DNA of 64,000 bases from the NCBI GenBank assembly GCA_947095535.1, contig OX352772.1:106309672-106373671 (forward strand). Direction: 5' to 3'. The translations under genes and the position numbers were made by a program. Positions within the stretch are counted from its first letter, which is position 1. Every line of letters begins with the position of its first letter. The stretch comes from Poecilobothrus nobilitatus. Taxonomy: Eukaryota > Arthropoda > Insecta > Diptera > Dolichopodidae. Below are positions 11,007-21,164 of the stretch, piece after piece. The notes under the pieces were generated by a model that did no database searches, was not told the origin of the DNA, and saw only the letters and a program-made list of their open reading frames with translations.

Positions 11007-11162
11007 TTTGATTTTTATTATAATAATTAGTTAAATATAATTTTTTATTTTAAAAATTGCAAGAACGCTTTCTATTGGGGTTTTTTTTCCCTTTTTTTTT
11101 TAAACTTAACCTAATTGTACTTATCGCTATTTCTATAATTTTAATATTTTACAATTTCTAAA

Positions 11163-11354
11163 TTGTTAACCGAAGTTCAAAACACAAAAGTAAATTTAAA
11201 CAATATTAAGGAAAATTTAATTTTAGCGAAAACAAACAGAATTGGAAAACTTAATAAAGCAAGAGAGGTCTATGACGAACAAAGAACAACAGGTTTCGTT
11301 AAAAATTATAAAGCTGTCAGACATAAACAGCCAAATACAAAAGGTTGTGATTGA
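11163..11354 (+). pseudogene. Err-2 copy A integrase C-terminal tail
   Basis: A 63-residue open frame matching the end of the integrase ORFs of copies B, C and D (KVNLN, then KTNRIGKLNKAREVYDEQ and a basic end). Unlike those copies, the frame here is not interrupted after KEN: it reads through to VRHKQ, so copy A keeps the ancestral C-terminus that the other copies lost by a small deletion. Only the tail remains; catalytic domains are absent. Confidence 0.7.
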
Positions 11355-11753
11355 ATAACATTCACTCTGCTAATATAAAACGACCCTAAAAATTTTATAA
11401 ATTAGGTAATGAATAACGACAATAATAACAATAATAATTTCCAACAAATATTTTTTTACTCTCTACAATTAAAACTATGTTTTTCATTCATAAACATTAT
11501 TCAATTATTATACTGACCTCTCACAACATAATTAGGAAATAATATTTTTTTTTATTTTAAGTCTTATTCTTACGAAATTAGCTGACTCTACAATTTGCAT
11601 TAAGTAAAATTTTTTATTCTATGTATCAACATATAAAAAATAAAATTTGAATAAAATTTTTGAAAAATTTCCAAAATTTTATTAGATAGTGAAATAATTA
11701 ACATTAAGGCCAAAATTAAATCTATTATTCCATCAACTATCCATAGAAAAAAA
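11355..11753 (+). other. Pol-env spacer and truncated env start, copy A
   Basis: AT-rich spacer homologous to 36070-36276 plus 37575-38000 of copy B. The T run near 11545-11553 is the uninterrupted site at which Hel-X sits in copies B, C and D. The env N-terminus is mostly deleted: sequence jumps from the position of the predicted splice acceptor (TTTCCA, 11668) directly to the segment just upstream of the furin site, removing about 220 bp. Hel-Y3 begins at 11754. Confidence 0.6.
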
Positions 11754-13343
11754 CGAGGAAGAATACAGTTGCCTTTTTCAACTCTTAGATACCCGTACGA
11801 ACCGTTAGTATGTTCACAGCCTGTCACTCTGCTCATAATATTATTTTTTTAATATTTTAGTATTTTAAAATAATTTGGGTGAATTTTATAATTTCTAGAA
11901 CTATGGGTTGTACATATATTCAAACTATATGTTTATATGTACATTCTTCAAAAGTAGATTCTAACCTTCCACATAACCATTATTAATCCAAAACTTTTTC
12001 AAATATTCTATAGTACCATTTAATACTAAGCGGTAAATGTATATTAAATTTACTTAGTACAAAATAATAAATATAATTTTAAATATTATATTATATTATA
12101 TTTAAATATTCCATTGACAGAATAATTTCTTATAAGTACAATAAAATACATATATGTATGTAAATACGGCGCTATATAATATACATCTATACTCTTATCA
12201 TTCATTCACTAGTGACATATACGATATGTAAATAAACATGATATTATATAAGTATGTATATATATTAATATCATATAAATAAAAATTCTTCAAGCAACCG
12301 TTATGTTGTTTATTTATTTGGATTTTTATGTACTACGCATTATATCCTCAACAATTTCAAATTATAGAGTAAAACAAAATGCAAAAAATTCGTTAAAGAA
12401 ATTTGTTAGAAAATTTGAAAAAATCAACTATCACTTTCGTCAATTATAAAGTAACCCTATATTATTAAAAAAAGTTATTAACAGAAATAAGAGTATAATG
12501 TTGAAGCTTTAATTTTTGTGTATTACTTCAAAAAAATTTTAACAGGTGTTCAAGTTACAGGTGTTCAAGTTACAGGTGTTCAAGTTACAGGTGTTTAAAA
12601 ATAGGAAATTTTCAGTTTTTGACCCCTTACAGCTCCGGGGTGATACAAAAAAAATTTCTGAAATGATTCATACTTATTTTTAAAGGTCTAACTTCTGTCA
12701 AAATTTCAAATTTCCAACTTAAACCGTTTAGAAGATAGAAGGGTTGAAGGATTTTGCAAAATTTGAGTTTCACATAACGGTGAATTAAGACACCGTATGC
12801 CACAAATATATATTTATTGTATATATACTTTTAAAGCTAATAAAAGTAGTAATCGTTTGGCGTTTTCAAAATGAAGATATACCTTATACAACTTGTGCTA
12901 TAACAATTTAAATATAGAGCTTTTTTGAACCTTTGGGGAGCTGTAGCTCCGTAACAGGTGGGGCTACAAAAAAAAGTTTTTAAAAATAAAATTAATATTT
13001 TTGTAAGATCTATCAGTAGTTAAAATTTCATAGCTCTATTGCAAAAAAAATGTGGGGATCTAAAAGTTAGGTGTTCGAGAGCTACCCTAAGGCTTGGTCC
13101 AAACTCAACCAAAAAAAATAGGGAACCTACAAATTACTCCCAGAATATTTTGTGTAAATTTCAAGATTCTAGCTTTCTTAGTTTTTGAGTCAGCGTGCTG
13201 ACGGACGGACGGACATGGCTCAAAAGTCTTAGAATTTTTTTGTGATCCGATCCATACCTTTGAAGGTATATCTAGCTCGCTTATTTCGAGGTGTTACAAA
13301 CGGAGGAGTAATTTTATTATACCCGATCCTATCGTACGGGTAT
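11754..13343 (-). mobile_element. Hel-Y3 in the env cleavage-site codons of copy A
   Basis: Complete minus-oriented Hel-Y. The 3' end CTCG is at 11757-11754, the hairpin arms at about 11771-11787, the arms ATACCCGTACGA at about 11790 and the 5' end at 13332-13343. It splits the basic cleavage motif of Err-2 env, exactly where Hel-Y7 and Hel-Y9 lie in copies C and D. It contains a local triplication of ACAGGTGTTCAAGTT (12541-12590) not seen in other copies. Confidence 0.85.
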
Positions 13344-13800
13344 AAAGAGATTTAATAAATGTAGTAGGAACTGCAAGCAAGTGGTTATTTAGAACTATGG
13401 ATAATGATGACAATGAAGAGATTTTAAATAACTTAAATATTATAGAAGAAAACTCTCACAATTCCATTACAACATTAAATTCTCAAATATCAATAAACAA
13501 TCATTTTAACAAATCTTTTTTTGCTCTTAAAAACACAATAGAACAGGATAGATTAAAAATATAACAAACTTACAATGAAATTAAAGAAACGACTAAACAA
13601 ATTTTAACTCACTCACTTTATTTAGATCAAATAATTAAATTAAGATATCTAGAAGATAAAATTAATCAAATACAGGATAATATAGCATCTGGTAAACATA
13701 ACATTGTCCATCCCAGCATTCTGACAGCAGAAGAAATATCATTATTTAATATCGATTTTTTCAAATTAAAATTAATGAAAATGGGAATAATGGTATATAA
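13344..13800 (+). pseudogene. Err-2 copy A env, middle part
   Basis: Homologous to 38010-38450 of copy B, beginning just after the cleavage site. It translates in one frame for most of its length but has an in-frame TAA near 13561 and a short insertion (GACTAAACAAATTTTAACTC) near 13590 that is shared with copy C. Env of such elements is a membrane fusion protein with an extracellular heptad-rich region. LINE-P interrupts it at about 13801. Confidence 0.7.
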
Positions 13801-13806
13801 ATATCA

Positions 13807-13840
13807 TCATTCTCATTCTAACTTCATACAGTTCAGACGT
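13807..13840 (+). promoter_or_regulatory. Putative internal TATA-less promoter of LINE-P
   Basis: Two overlapping-context initiator matches, TCATTC (13807-13812 and 13813-13818), lie at the very 5' edge of the LINE. AGACGT (13835-13840), which fits the DPE consensus RGWYVT, follows about 27 nt from the first initiator A. Jockey and I elements use this Inr plus DPE design so that the promoter lies inside the transcript. Confidence 0.55.
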
Positions 13841-14144
13841 TATCGTTCTTCAAAAATTAATTTTAAGAAATTTAAATAAAAAGTGCTTTTTATTTTATTT
13901 TATTTTATTTTATTTTGTTAACTTGACCTATAATCATAATTTTTTTAATTTTTAAACTAGTGACCTACTTTTCAATATACTTTATTTCTTGTGTACTTCA
14001 AAACTGAATTTTAAATAACAATTTTAAAGTAACTAATAATTCAAAAAATAAATATAAGAACAAAAACAATACTAAAAAACAATATTTAAAGTGAATCATC
14101 AAAGTGAATTAAATTTTTTTTCTTGTAATTTCATATAATTTATA

Positions 14145-14705
14145 TTGCTTATTATTACAATGGAATTTAAATGCAGTGCAAAAAATTGTTTAGTTACTGA
14201 AATAAAAGCAGATTCAGTAACTTGTAACGGGTTCTGCAACCGTAAATTTCATGGAGTTTGTTTAAACACTCCTAGAAATTGGTATAACAACTTCTTGACG
14301 CAGCATTTTGTTTGTGAAGCCTGTTTAGATCAACAAACTTACCTGAGACAATTTTCTCATGAAATCTCGTTAAACATTAATGCCGTTAGAGAAAATTTTC
14401 AAGGTACAGTGGTGAAATTATTGGAAGTTGTAAAGAGCAATACAGCCAGCTTTACGGAAATGGAAAGAAACTTCGAACTACTTAATAACACTTTTAGTAA
14501 TCTCAAAAATGATCAAAAAGAAGTGTTAGCGAGCAATCAAAGTAGAATCAAAGTAATCAAAGTAGAAACTAATAATTTAAAAACGGAAATTTCGACGTTT
14601 AAAAACATTATTGAAAAATCATTAGCACAAGATCCAATTAATAATAAGCTTTTGTATGCGTTGGACAATATAAAGCAGCTCTCTCTCTCTATATCTCTAA
14701 TTTAG
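14145..14705 (+). pseudogene. LINE-P ORF1 N-terminal part: PHD finger and coiled coil
   Basis: A 186-residue frame; the probable start is the second Met (14160, MEFKC). Residues about 8-65 form a PHD-type zinc finger with pattern C-x4-C, C-x3-C, H-x2-C, C-x2-C (KCSAKNC, TCNGFCNRKFHGVC, FVCEAC). It is followed by a predicted coiled coil with heptads around EMERNFELLNNTFSNL and KVETNNLKTEISTFKN. PHD fingers are known in ORF1 of some CR1-like families, where they may bind histone tails or nucleic acid. The frame is lost in a CT microsatellite at 14677-14697. Confidence 0.75.
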
Positions 14706-15350
14706 AAATTATAAATAAAACTGATATTTCAATGAGCTTTCGGGATGTAGTATTGGCCGATTTAGATATCCTTAAGGCCAAAATAGAGACAATTAATGAT
14801 GGTGTTAAAATTTGTAGTATTTCGCATCAGAATGATCTACATTCAAACGATTCAGCTAAATCACTATTTGATGAAATAAATGCTGTAGATAAGGCTAAGA
14901 CGGTTAACATTCAAGCAACTAAGGAAAAAAATGACGATATTTCATTCGAAATAGAAGCAGTTGATCCACCAGGGGTTATAAATAAACCTAAATTTAACCT
15001 AAGGATTTCCAACCTTAGCACTAATACAACAGAGGAGAAACTAGTCAGATACATAAAAAAGAGGTCGAATTGTGAAGAGGTTCATTGTAAATTAATCACA
15101 CCAAAGTAGCTGAAATATAAACCGCAGTATCATACTTTCAAAGTTAGTGTACCGGAAACGATAGTTCAGGAAATAAATAATATTAAATTGTGGAATAAAG
15201 GGACAAAATTATCCATCTTTAAACATTTAGGTAAACAATCAAATAATAGTAAATTAGATTTAATAAAAAATAAAAATAAAACAAAACCTAATATTAATAT
15301 TAATAACGCTAAAAGTAAAACAATCACACAAAAAAAACAAGAACAGAAAT
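14706..15350 (+). pseudogene. LINE-P ORF1 middle: RRM-like region
   Basis: Coding continues in a shifted frame from about 14690 (ISNLEIINKTDISMSF) to an in-frame TAG at 15107-15109 and resumes in the same frame to about 15350. KFNLRISNLSTNTTEEKLV through YHTFKVSVPETIV and LWNKGTKLSIFKH looks like the degenerate RNA-recognition fold usual in LINE ORF1. A deletion of about 150 bp at 15350, compared with 61635-61800 in copy 2, joins it out of frame to the C-terminal domain. Confidence 0.65.
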
Positions 15351-15360
15351 AACCATAGAG

Positions 15361-16017
15361 GTGCCGAATAGCATTTCAAATAAAATTACTAATGTAGAGT
15401 CCAGTTCAACAAATTCTACTAATTCAGTAATTAGTTCAGTTCCAAAAGTGTCAATAACGTCTAAACAATATTCTCCAAATGATATAATGAATATTTCACT
15501 ACCAAATGCTAGCAAATATCCTAACTTCATACAGGGACAAACCTTTAATGCTGGCATTCCGTGTACTCAGAGCTTAAACGTTAACTGCAACACGACATCA
15601 ATTAACGATAAGCCAATTGCATCTGTTTCATCCAAACCTAATGCAAGTTTTGTTAATCCTATACTACCTCCTATAGTCAGATTAACGAAAAATGCTGTAG
15701 CTAATGACGATCATACGTATGTCTTATCACGTTTTAGAGATCAGAAAATATATGAAAATGTAAGACTCTATTTAGCTTATTTGCATAAGGAAGATGACGA
15801 CCTTTGTGTAGATGGTAAAACCAAACTCAATATTAAAATTTTTATTGATCAAGAAGGTTTGCCTTCTAACCCAAAGGAATTAATGAAATTATATGTAAAA
15901 TATCATGAAGGTTTCGGAGCTTCATCTAAATCGGTTGAAAAAGATTTACAAGCTTATTGTAGTCACCTTAAAAGTAAGAGAATCGAGTATTTGAGTACAA
16001 AAAATAAGAAAAAGTAG
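15361..16017 (+). pseudogene. LINE-P ORF1 C-terminal domain
   Basis: A 218-residue open frame without a genuine start codon (first in-frame triplet usable is GTG), so it is the tail of ORF1, not a separate gene. A Ser/Asn/Thr-rich linker precedes a domain of about 125 residues starting VNPILPPIVRLTKNAV, with SRFRDQKIYENVRLYLAYL, CVDGKTKLNIKIFIDQEGLP and KYHEGFG. The same domain occupies the end of LINE-B ORF1. It ends TKNKKK with a tandem stop TAGTAA. Confidence 0.7.
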
Positions 16018-16022
16018 TAATG
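16015..16022 (+). promoter_or_regulatory. TAG-TAATG stop-start junction, LINE-P
   Basis: ORF1 ends with TAG (16015-16017) and, in the same frame, TAA (16018-16020), whose last A begins the ORF2 ATG (16020-16022). This keeps the UAAUG overlap that couples ORF2 translation to ORF1 termination in SART1. Copy 2 preserves it at 62461-62468. Confidence 0.75.
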
Positions 16023-18713
16023 ATTTTTTTCGTTCCCTTAGCGGCAGAAAATAACATTAACACTAATCTTATTTTAATAAATACAACATCTAGTTTCAAG
16101 GAGTTAAAATCAACAGATAATAAAAGCAATTTTAGTGAAAATCTCAAAATCTTCTACCACAACTGTAGTGGTATGAGAGGTAAGCTAAAGAAATTATATG
16201 TTGATGCCAAGTCTTGTGACTTCAGTGTGCTTGCTATTACCGAAACATGGCTAAACGATTCCTTCATAAATGAAGAAATACTTGACAATAATTGGTCGAT
16301 TTATAGAAAGGATAGGGACTTTTTCTCTATGAACTGTTCCCGTGGAGGCGGTGTCTTACTTGTAGTAAATAATAACCTTTCTAGTGTTCCACTAATCACT
16401 AGGACGTCCCACACTTTTGATCACCAATTTATTAGAGTAAACTTAGGTAATAATTTTATTTACCTAGGAATTGTTTACTTTCCACCTAATTCTGACAATT
16501 CTTCATATTCTGAATTTTTCGATATTTATCACTATATTATATCTAAAATGAATGAGGATGATTCAATTTTTATTTTTGGCGATTTCAATCGTCCTTCATT
16601 ATCTTTTATAGAAGATGATTCAGATAATTTGTTATTACCAATTAACTTTCATGATGAAATAGATTTTGACATTATTACGGAGTTCTATGGTAATGATTTA
16701 CAACAAATTATTAATTACCCAAATAAAAACAATAAGTGGTTAGATCTTGCATTTTCAAATGCATATGACAGAGTGGTGGTTAAACTCGCTGATGATGCAG
16801 TCAACCTGTTCACTAACACTCCTCATCATAACGCAGTCATCTTCGAATTTTCTACTTCTTTGCCACTCTTCGCGAAATCTTACAATAATAATATTGTATA
16901 TGACTTTTTCAACGCTGATTATCAAAGCATTAATAATGCTTTATCAATTTTAAATTGGGACGATCTGTTAATACAACAGGATATTAACTCTTCAATTTCT
17001 ATCTTTTACTCTAAAATTTTCGACATAATTAACTCCTTTGTGCCAAAAATTCGTAAAAAAGATAAAACAACAGAACCTTGGCTTAATAGAGAAATTAGGA
17101 CATTGCGTAATCAACGCAACAAACTTTACAAAAAAATTAAAGTTACAAAGGATCCTGATGTTAATTTACTGAACATCTACAAGGATCTTGCTTTTGAATT
17201 TAAACAGAAATCAAATCTAGCATACGATAATTATGTCAATGAAATTGGAAATAAATTAATTATAGATCCAAAAAAGTTTTTTGACTTCATTAATACAAAA
17301 CGGAAAACCTATGGATATCCAAGTTCAATGTCTAAAGATAATGTTTTTTCTTCTTGTCCTAATGTAATCTGCAATTTCTTTGCAGATTGTTTTCAAAAAG
17401 TTTATAGGCCATTAGATTCGCCTACCAATTTTACATTTTCTAACTCCCATAATAGATCTAATTCAATTATTACAGATCTATATCTTTCGGAAAACGAAAT
17501 ATTTGAAGCAATTATCAACCTTGGTACAAAAAAAGGTGTAGGACCCGACTTGATCCCACCTTCTTTTTTATATAACTGTGCCAATTATTTGACGCAACCG
17601 CTTCATTTTATTTTTAATCAATCGCTTTCGACAGGCATTTTTCCGAATGCGTGGAAATCTTCTTTTTTAATCTCCATTCATAAAAAGGGTGACAAAGCTT
17701 CCGTCGAAAATTACCGTGGTATAGCTATCCTATCAACTATTCCAAAATTGTTCGAAAAAATTGTAGTCAGTAAAATAACACCCGTCATAAATTCAAAATT
17801 AAACGAACAACAACATGGATTTACAAAAGGTCGTTCTACTACAACCAATCTTACGGTTTACACATCGGAAATACTAACTGAAATGGAAAATGGTTATCAA
17901 GTTGATGCTATTTACACGGATTTTAGCAAAGCTTTCGATCGTGTTGATCACAATATTTTGTTTAAAAAACTTGAAACTTTAGGCATTTCAGGTTCTTTCC
18001 TTACTTGGCTTTGCTCTTATCTTACTGAAAGAACTCAAAATATTAAATTCCAAGGTTATTTATCGAACACAATTAATGTCACCTCGGGAGTACCACAAGG
18101 AAGCCATTTAGGCCCACTTCTATTTAATATTTTTATTTCAGATCTTTCTAAAAAACTAGAAGGTGTACCACATATTGCATTTGCTGACGATCTTAAAATT
18201 TACCACGTTATCAAAAATAGTTCCAATTTTGAATTACTTCAATCAAATTTACATTCTTTACAAGAATGGTGCTTCTACAACAAATTAGAACTTAACATAG
18301 CGAAATGCAAGGTCATAAGTTTTACACGAAAAAGATCTACAATGCTTTTCGACTATACAATAGATAACATAGTTCTTGAAAGGGTGTCCTGTATGACCGA
18401 TCTTGGCATTCTTCTGCACGATAAACTTAACTTCCATCTTCACTATGATCATATGATTTCCAAAGCAAATAAAATTTTGGGTTTTATTAAGAGAAGGGCT
18501 AAGGAATTTAATAACCCAGCAGTGACAAAAGCTCTTTACTGCTCGTTAGTTCGATCTATTCTAGAATACGGTAATATCGTATGGGATCCAGTGTTTCAAT
18601 TACATTCCAATAGGATAGAATCCGTTCAGAAACAATTCCTTTTGTTTGCCTTGAGAAACCAATATAATCCTATAGACTATTCTACTCTTCCGATCTACTT
18701 ATTTCCGACTTAA
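16020..18713 (+). CDS. LINE-P ORF2: AP endonuclease and reverse transcriptase
   Basis: An 897-residue uninterrupted frame. Endonuclease at about 40-270: IFYHNCSGMRGKL, ITETWL, SRGGGVLLVV, IFGDFNRPSLSF, WLDLAFSN and the closing PHHNAVIFEF, where the usual Ser-Asp-His is Pro-His-His. Reverse transcriptase at about 480-760: GTKKGVGPDLIPPSF, SFLISIHKKGDK, NYRGIAIL, YTDFSKAFDRVDH, TSGVPQGSHLGPLLFNIF and FADDLKIY with both catalytic Asp present. The end VRSILEYGNIVWDP is typical of CR1. The frame stops early by a one-base shift near 18700; the rest lies at 18718-19026. Intact active sites suggest recent activity. Confidence 0.9.
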   Translation: MIFFVPLAAENNINTNLILINTTSSFKELKSTDNKSNFSENLKIFYHNCSGMRGKLKKLYVDAKSCDFSVLAITETWLNDSFINEEILDNNWSIYRKDRDFFSMNCSRGGGVLLVVNNNLSSVPLITRTSHTFDHQFIRVNLGNNFIYLGIVYFPPNSDNSSYSEFFDIYHYIISKMNEDDSIFIFGDFNRPSLSFIEDDSDNLLLPINFHDEIDFDIITEFYGNDLQQIINYPNKNNKWLDLAFSNAYDRVVVKLADDAVNLFTNTPHHNAVIFEFSTSLPLFAKSYNNNIVYDFFNADYQSINNALSILNWDDLLIQQDINSSISIFYSKIFDIINSFVPKIRKKDKTTEPWLNREIRTLRNQRNKLYKKIKVTKDPDVNLLNIYKDLAFEFKQKSNLAYDNYVNEIGNKLIIDPKKFFDFINTKRKTYGYPSSMSKDNVFSSCPNVICNFFADCFQKVYRPLDSPTNFTFSNSHNRSNSIITDLYLSENEIFEAIINLGTKKGVGPDLIPPSFLYNCANYLTQPLHFIFNQSLSTGIFPNAWKSSFLISIHKKGDKASVENYRGIAILSTIPKLFEKIVVSKITPVINSKLNEQQHGFTKGRSTTTNLTVYTSEILTEMENGYQVDAIYTDFSKAFDRVDHNILFKKLETLGISGSFLTWLCSYLTERTQNIKFQGYLSNTINVTSGVPQGSHLGPLLFNIFISDLSKKLEGVPHIAFADDLKIYHVIKNSSNFELLQSNLHSLQEWCFYNKLELNIAKCKVISFTRKRSTMLFDYTIDNIVLERVSCMTDLGILLHDKLNFHLHYDHMISKANKILGFIKRRAKEFNNPAVTKALYCSLVRSILEYGNIVWDPVFQLHSNRIESVQKQFLLFALRNQYNPIDYSTLPIYLFPT

Positions 18714-19026
18714 ATCATTGAATATGTTAACCTTATCTTCACGCAGGCAAATGCTTTCATCCTGCTTTACTTTTGACATCATAAAAAAAAATATTGACGT
18801 TCAATTCTTAGTAAATAAGGTTAGATTAAACAATGTAGTCAGAAATACAAGAAACACTAAATTTTTACTAGAAAATATACACAGAACAGAATATGGAAGA
18901 AATGAGCCAATAAACAGATGTTGCACTACATTCAACAAACACAGTCATCTTTTTTCACCAGACATATCAAGAAATACTTTTAAACATAAGTTAACACAGA
19001 AATTCATAAATGACTTAATTACTTAA
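18714..19026 (+). pseudogene. LINE-P ORF2 C-terminal domain, frameshifted
   Basis: About 102 residues in the next frame, starting LNMLTLSSRRQML, then FLVNKV, a basic region and ending TFKHKLTQKFINDLIT. This matches the helical region after the reverse transcriptase in CR1-type LINEs. A single-base indel between about 18690 and 18712 explains the separation from the main frame. With it the protein would be about 1,000 residues, usual for the group. Confidence 0.8.
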
Positions 19027-19367
19027 ATTACCTAATTACTTCGTAAACATTTAAAAAAGAAAAAAAAATAATAATAATAATAATATATTTAATTCAAGTT
19101 CAAGTTCATATTATACATTCCACTTAATTATACACTCATACTGTGTTTTTGTTCTGTAAGCATTTTTTTTTTTTATTGTTTTCAAATTTAATATATAGTA
19201 CAAATTATAAAATTTTCATTGTAAATTTTTAGCTTAGTAATCAAAAAAATTTTTTATTTGCTATTGTTTGTGTATTTTGTTAGCTTTAATTTTTTTTAGC
19301 TGTAAGATTTTTTATGTAAAAACCTTGCTTTGGTTTAATAAATAAAATAAAATAAAATAAAAATAAA
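19027..19367 (+). repeat. LINE-P 3' UTR and (TAAAA)n tail
   Basis: Non-coding AT-rich 3' UTR with an AAT run (19066-19085), ending at 19339-19367 in repeated TAAAA units. A microsatellite tail instead of poly(A) is characteristic of CR1-like LINEs. Env sequence of Err-2 resumes directly after it. Confidence 0.75.
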
Positions 19368-20090
19368 AATGATTCTTTAGTATTTGCTCTAAAAATATAA
19401 CTAATATAATTAACTAACTAACTTAACTTAACTTAACTAAATATTACTAATTTAATATTAATAACTCCATTACCTAATATAGACAACTATGAAATAGACC
19501 AAACTAATGAATACATTGTTCAAATCGAAAACAAATCATATTTATATATCAAGAAAATGTATTTAAAAAAGATTTAAAAATTTCAAGTAACTGTATTTTT
19601 AAAAATTATTGTAAGTTAAGATTTAATAATAAGACGAGTATGGAAATTTCAGATGACGAAACAATTTTAATAAAAAATGCAAAAGAAGAAAATTTAATTC
19701 AAAATTGCGATAGTAGAGATATTATTTTAAATAAGAATTATCTAATAAACTTTTATAATTGCCAAATAGAAATTTTTGTCAACGAAGATACAAAGATTGT
19801 CAAATAGAATTGTAATAATACAGGCAAAGTATTACATGCCAAATAAAAATTTAAATATTACATTTGAAAAAAATTTAAGCTTTGAAAACATAGCAATTAA
19901 ACATTTAGAAAACATTAAAGAAATTAAGGAATTAAAGTATCATAAAATTGTTTCGTATAGTTTGATGAGTATAATAATAGTTGTAATTCTAATACTAAGT
20001 ATAGTTGTAATAATATGATTAAGATACAAAAAACATAATAATATATGTATAACTCAAAAAACATAAAATTTTACTTTGAACCCAAAAACA
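19368..20090 (+). pseudogene. Err-2 copy A env, distal part with membrane anchor
   Basis: Homologous to 38450-39130 of copy B. The extracellular part has several indels (one near 19550) and loses frame. The last part, 19776-20018, reads through a hydrophobic segment of about 25 residues (SLMSIIIVVILILSIVVII), the predicted transmembrane anchor. The anchor is in a +1 frame relative to the ectodomain, as in copies B and C. It ends at a TGA where copy B has Trp. Confidence 0.65.
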
Positions 20091-20528
20091 ATTGAATCAA
20101 ATATATTTCTGTCAATATTTCAACAACTGTTGCACTTAAAAGTACCATAATAGCTGATTCAAGTAAAAGTATAAAGTCATTAATCTTTTAATTATAAACT
20201 TACAAATTTTTTACTTTTTATGAACAAATTTTTAGTAGCTTTGAATAAAATATTATCAAATTTCAGCTTTTTTTTTTGCTTTCAATTTCAATGTTAATGC
20301 CAACATTTTTGTAATGTAAAATATAACAAAAAAAATAAAATAAATAAAATGTTAAAGTTTTTTTTATGTAATTCAAAACCTTCAACTTGGAATTTATTAT
20401 GCTTAATAGTATAATGTTTTTCTAAAGAGTAAATAAAATCTAATTATATATTATCTGACAGTATGTTATTCAAAATTTTTTATATACAAAAACAATATTC
20501 AGGAGCATTTTAAACTAAAAGAAGGAGA
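20091..20528 (+). other. Err-2 copy A 3' non-coding region and polypurine tract
   Basis: About 430 AT-rich bases between env and LTR without coding potential. It ends with the purine run AAAAGAAGGAGA (20517-20528), the plus-strand primer for LTR elements, immediately before the LTR start AGTTATG. The same tract precedes LTR3 at 49748-49759. Confidence 0.7.
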
Positions 20529-20962
20529 AGTTATGTATAAGTATATAACTATGTAAAAAGAAAAAAAAATATATATATATATATATACATATATACATTA
20601 TTTAAACAAAACAAAAAAAATAATAATATGTATAATATTAATATATACGAGTGTATAAAATTTTAATTATACAAAATTTTCCTGATACAAATTGTCAAAC
20701 GTCATTGACTGAAAATTATTGCAAGAAAAAATTGATTGTAACATAATGTTGATTAAGCAATTTGTATCTGCCTTATTTTCTGTAATTTTGAATAAAATAA
20801 AAAAATTAAAATAGTTAGTCTTGGAATAACTTGTTATATAACAATTTGCTGTATTTTTGTATTAAGAAATAAATTAAGAAATAAATATAAAAAATAAAAA
20901 AGGGTGTCCTGTGTTTTTTATATATTTAAAAAAAAATAAATAAAATAATAAAAAGTTTAAGT
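20529..20962 (+). repeat. Err-2 copy A 3' LTR
   Basis: Starts AGTTATGTATAAGTATATAACT, whose first six and last six bases form an inverted repeat, and ends near TTTAAGT. It aligns with LTR1 (29793), LTR2 (40623) and LTR3 (49760). It gives the empty site for Hel-Y8 at about 20853 (TATTTTTG). An AT dinucleotide run is at 20569-20588. Confidence 0.8.
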
Positions 20963-21164
20963 CGTGCGAGGTCTGGCCAGAATATGAAAAATAAATGTAG
21001 TTGTGGAAAATATTCGGAATTTATATTCGATTACAAAATCAATGCTATCAGCTTTTTCCAGAATATGCAGCTATAAATAGCGAAAATATTGAAATTTTTG
21101 AAACATGTATTTAAAACCAAAAATTAGGAAAGATTTCAGAAAATTCAGGAAAATTATCAAAAAA
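20963..21164. other. Flank shared with copy C
   Basis: Two hundred bases after the LTR match 51763-51990 except for 23 bp missing here between two GCG triplets. No gene is seen. Shared flank means the LTR ends of copies A and C derive from one locus by duplication. Confidence 0.7.

Larger units (their letters stand above)
9405..11160 (-). mobile_element. Err-1 copy 2 fragment (leader, gag, protease)
   Basis: A second minus-strand copy of Err-1 without LINE-B, so it shows the empty site for that insertion. It contains the leader (11007-11160), gag (11006-10064) and protease (10060-9420), and ends abruptly at Hel-Y2. At its right edge it is fused to the Err-2 integrase tail at 11161 without an LTR. 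Gag and protease frames carry indels and stops, so the copy is dead. Confidence 0.75.
13801..19367 (+). mobile_element. LINE-P copy 1, CR1-type LINE with PHD-finger ORF1
   Basis: A 5.57-kb LINE in Err-2 env. The 5' UTR starts with an Inr-like TCATTC and a DPE-like AGACGT. ORF1 (14145-16017) has a PHD finger, coiled coil, RRM-like part and a C-terminal domain, with three lesions. ORF2 (16020-19026) encodes endonuclease and reverse transcriptase with one frameshift. The 3' end is a (TAAAA)n microsatellite as in CR1-like families. The uninterrupted env of copy B (38440-38460) shows the insertion lies in an A-rich stretch with at most a few bases duplicated. Confidence 0.9.
11161..20962 (+). mobile_element. 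Err-2 copy A, 3' half of an env-bearing gypsy-group element
   Basis: Plus-strand LTR element retaining the integrase C-terminus (11163-11354), the pol-env spacer, env pieces (11650-11753, 13344-13800, 19368-20090), polypurine tract and 3' LTR (20529-20962). Its 5' half is missing; it starts at a junction with Err-1 copy 2. Hel-Y3 and LINE-P copy 1 split env. The 200 bp after its LTR also follow copy C, so both 3' halves belong to one duplicated segment. It lacks the Hel-X insertion of copies B, C and D and gives the empty site. Confidence 0.8.
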
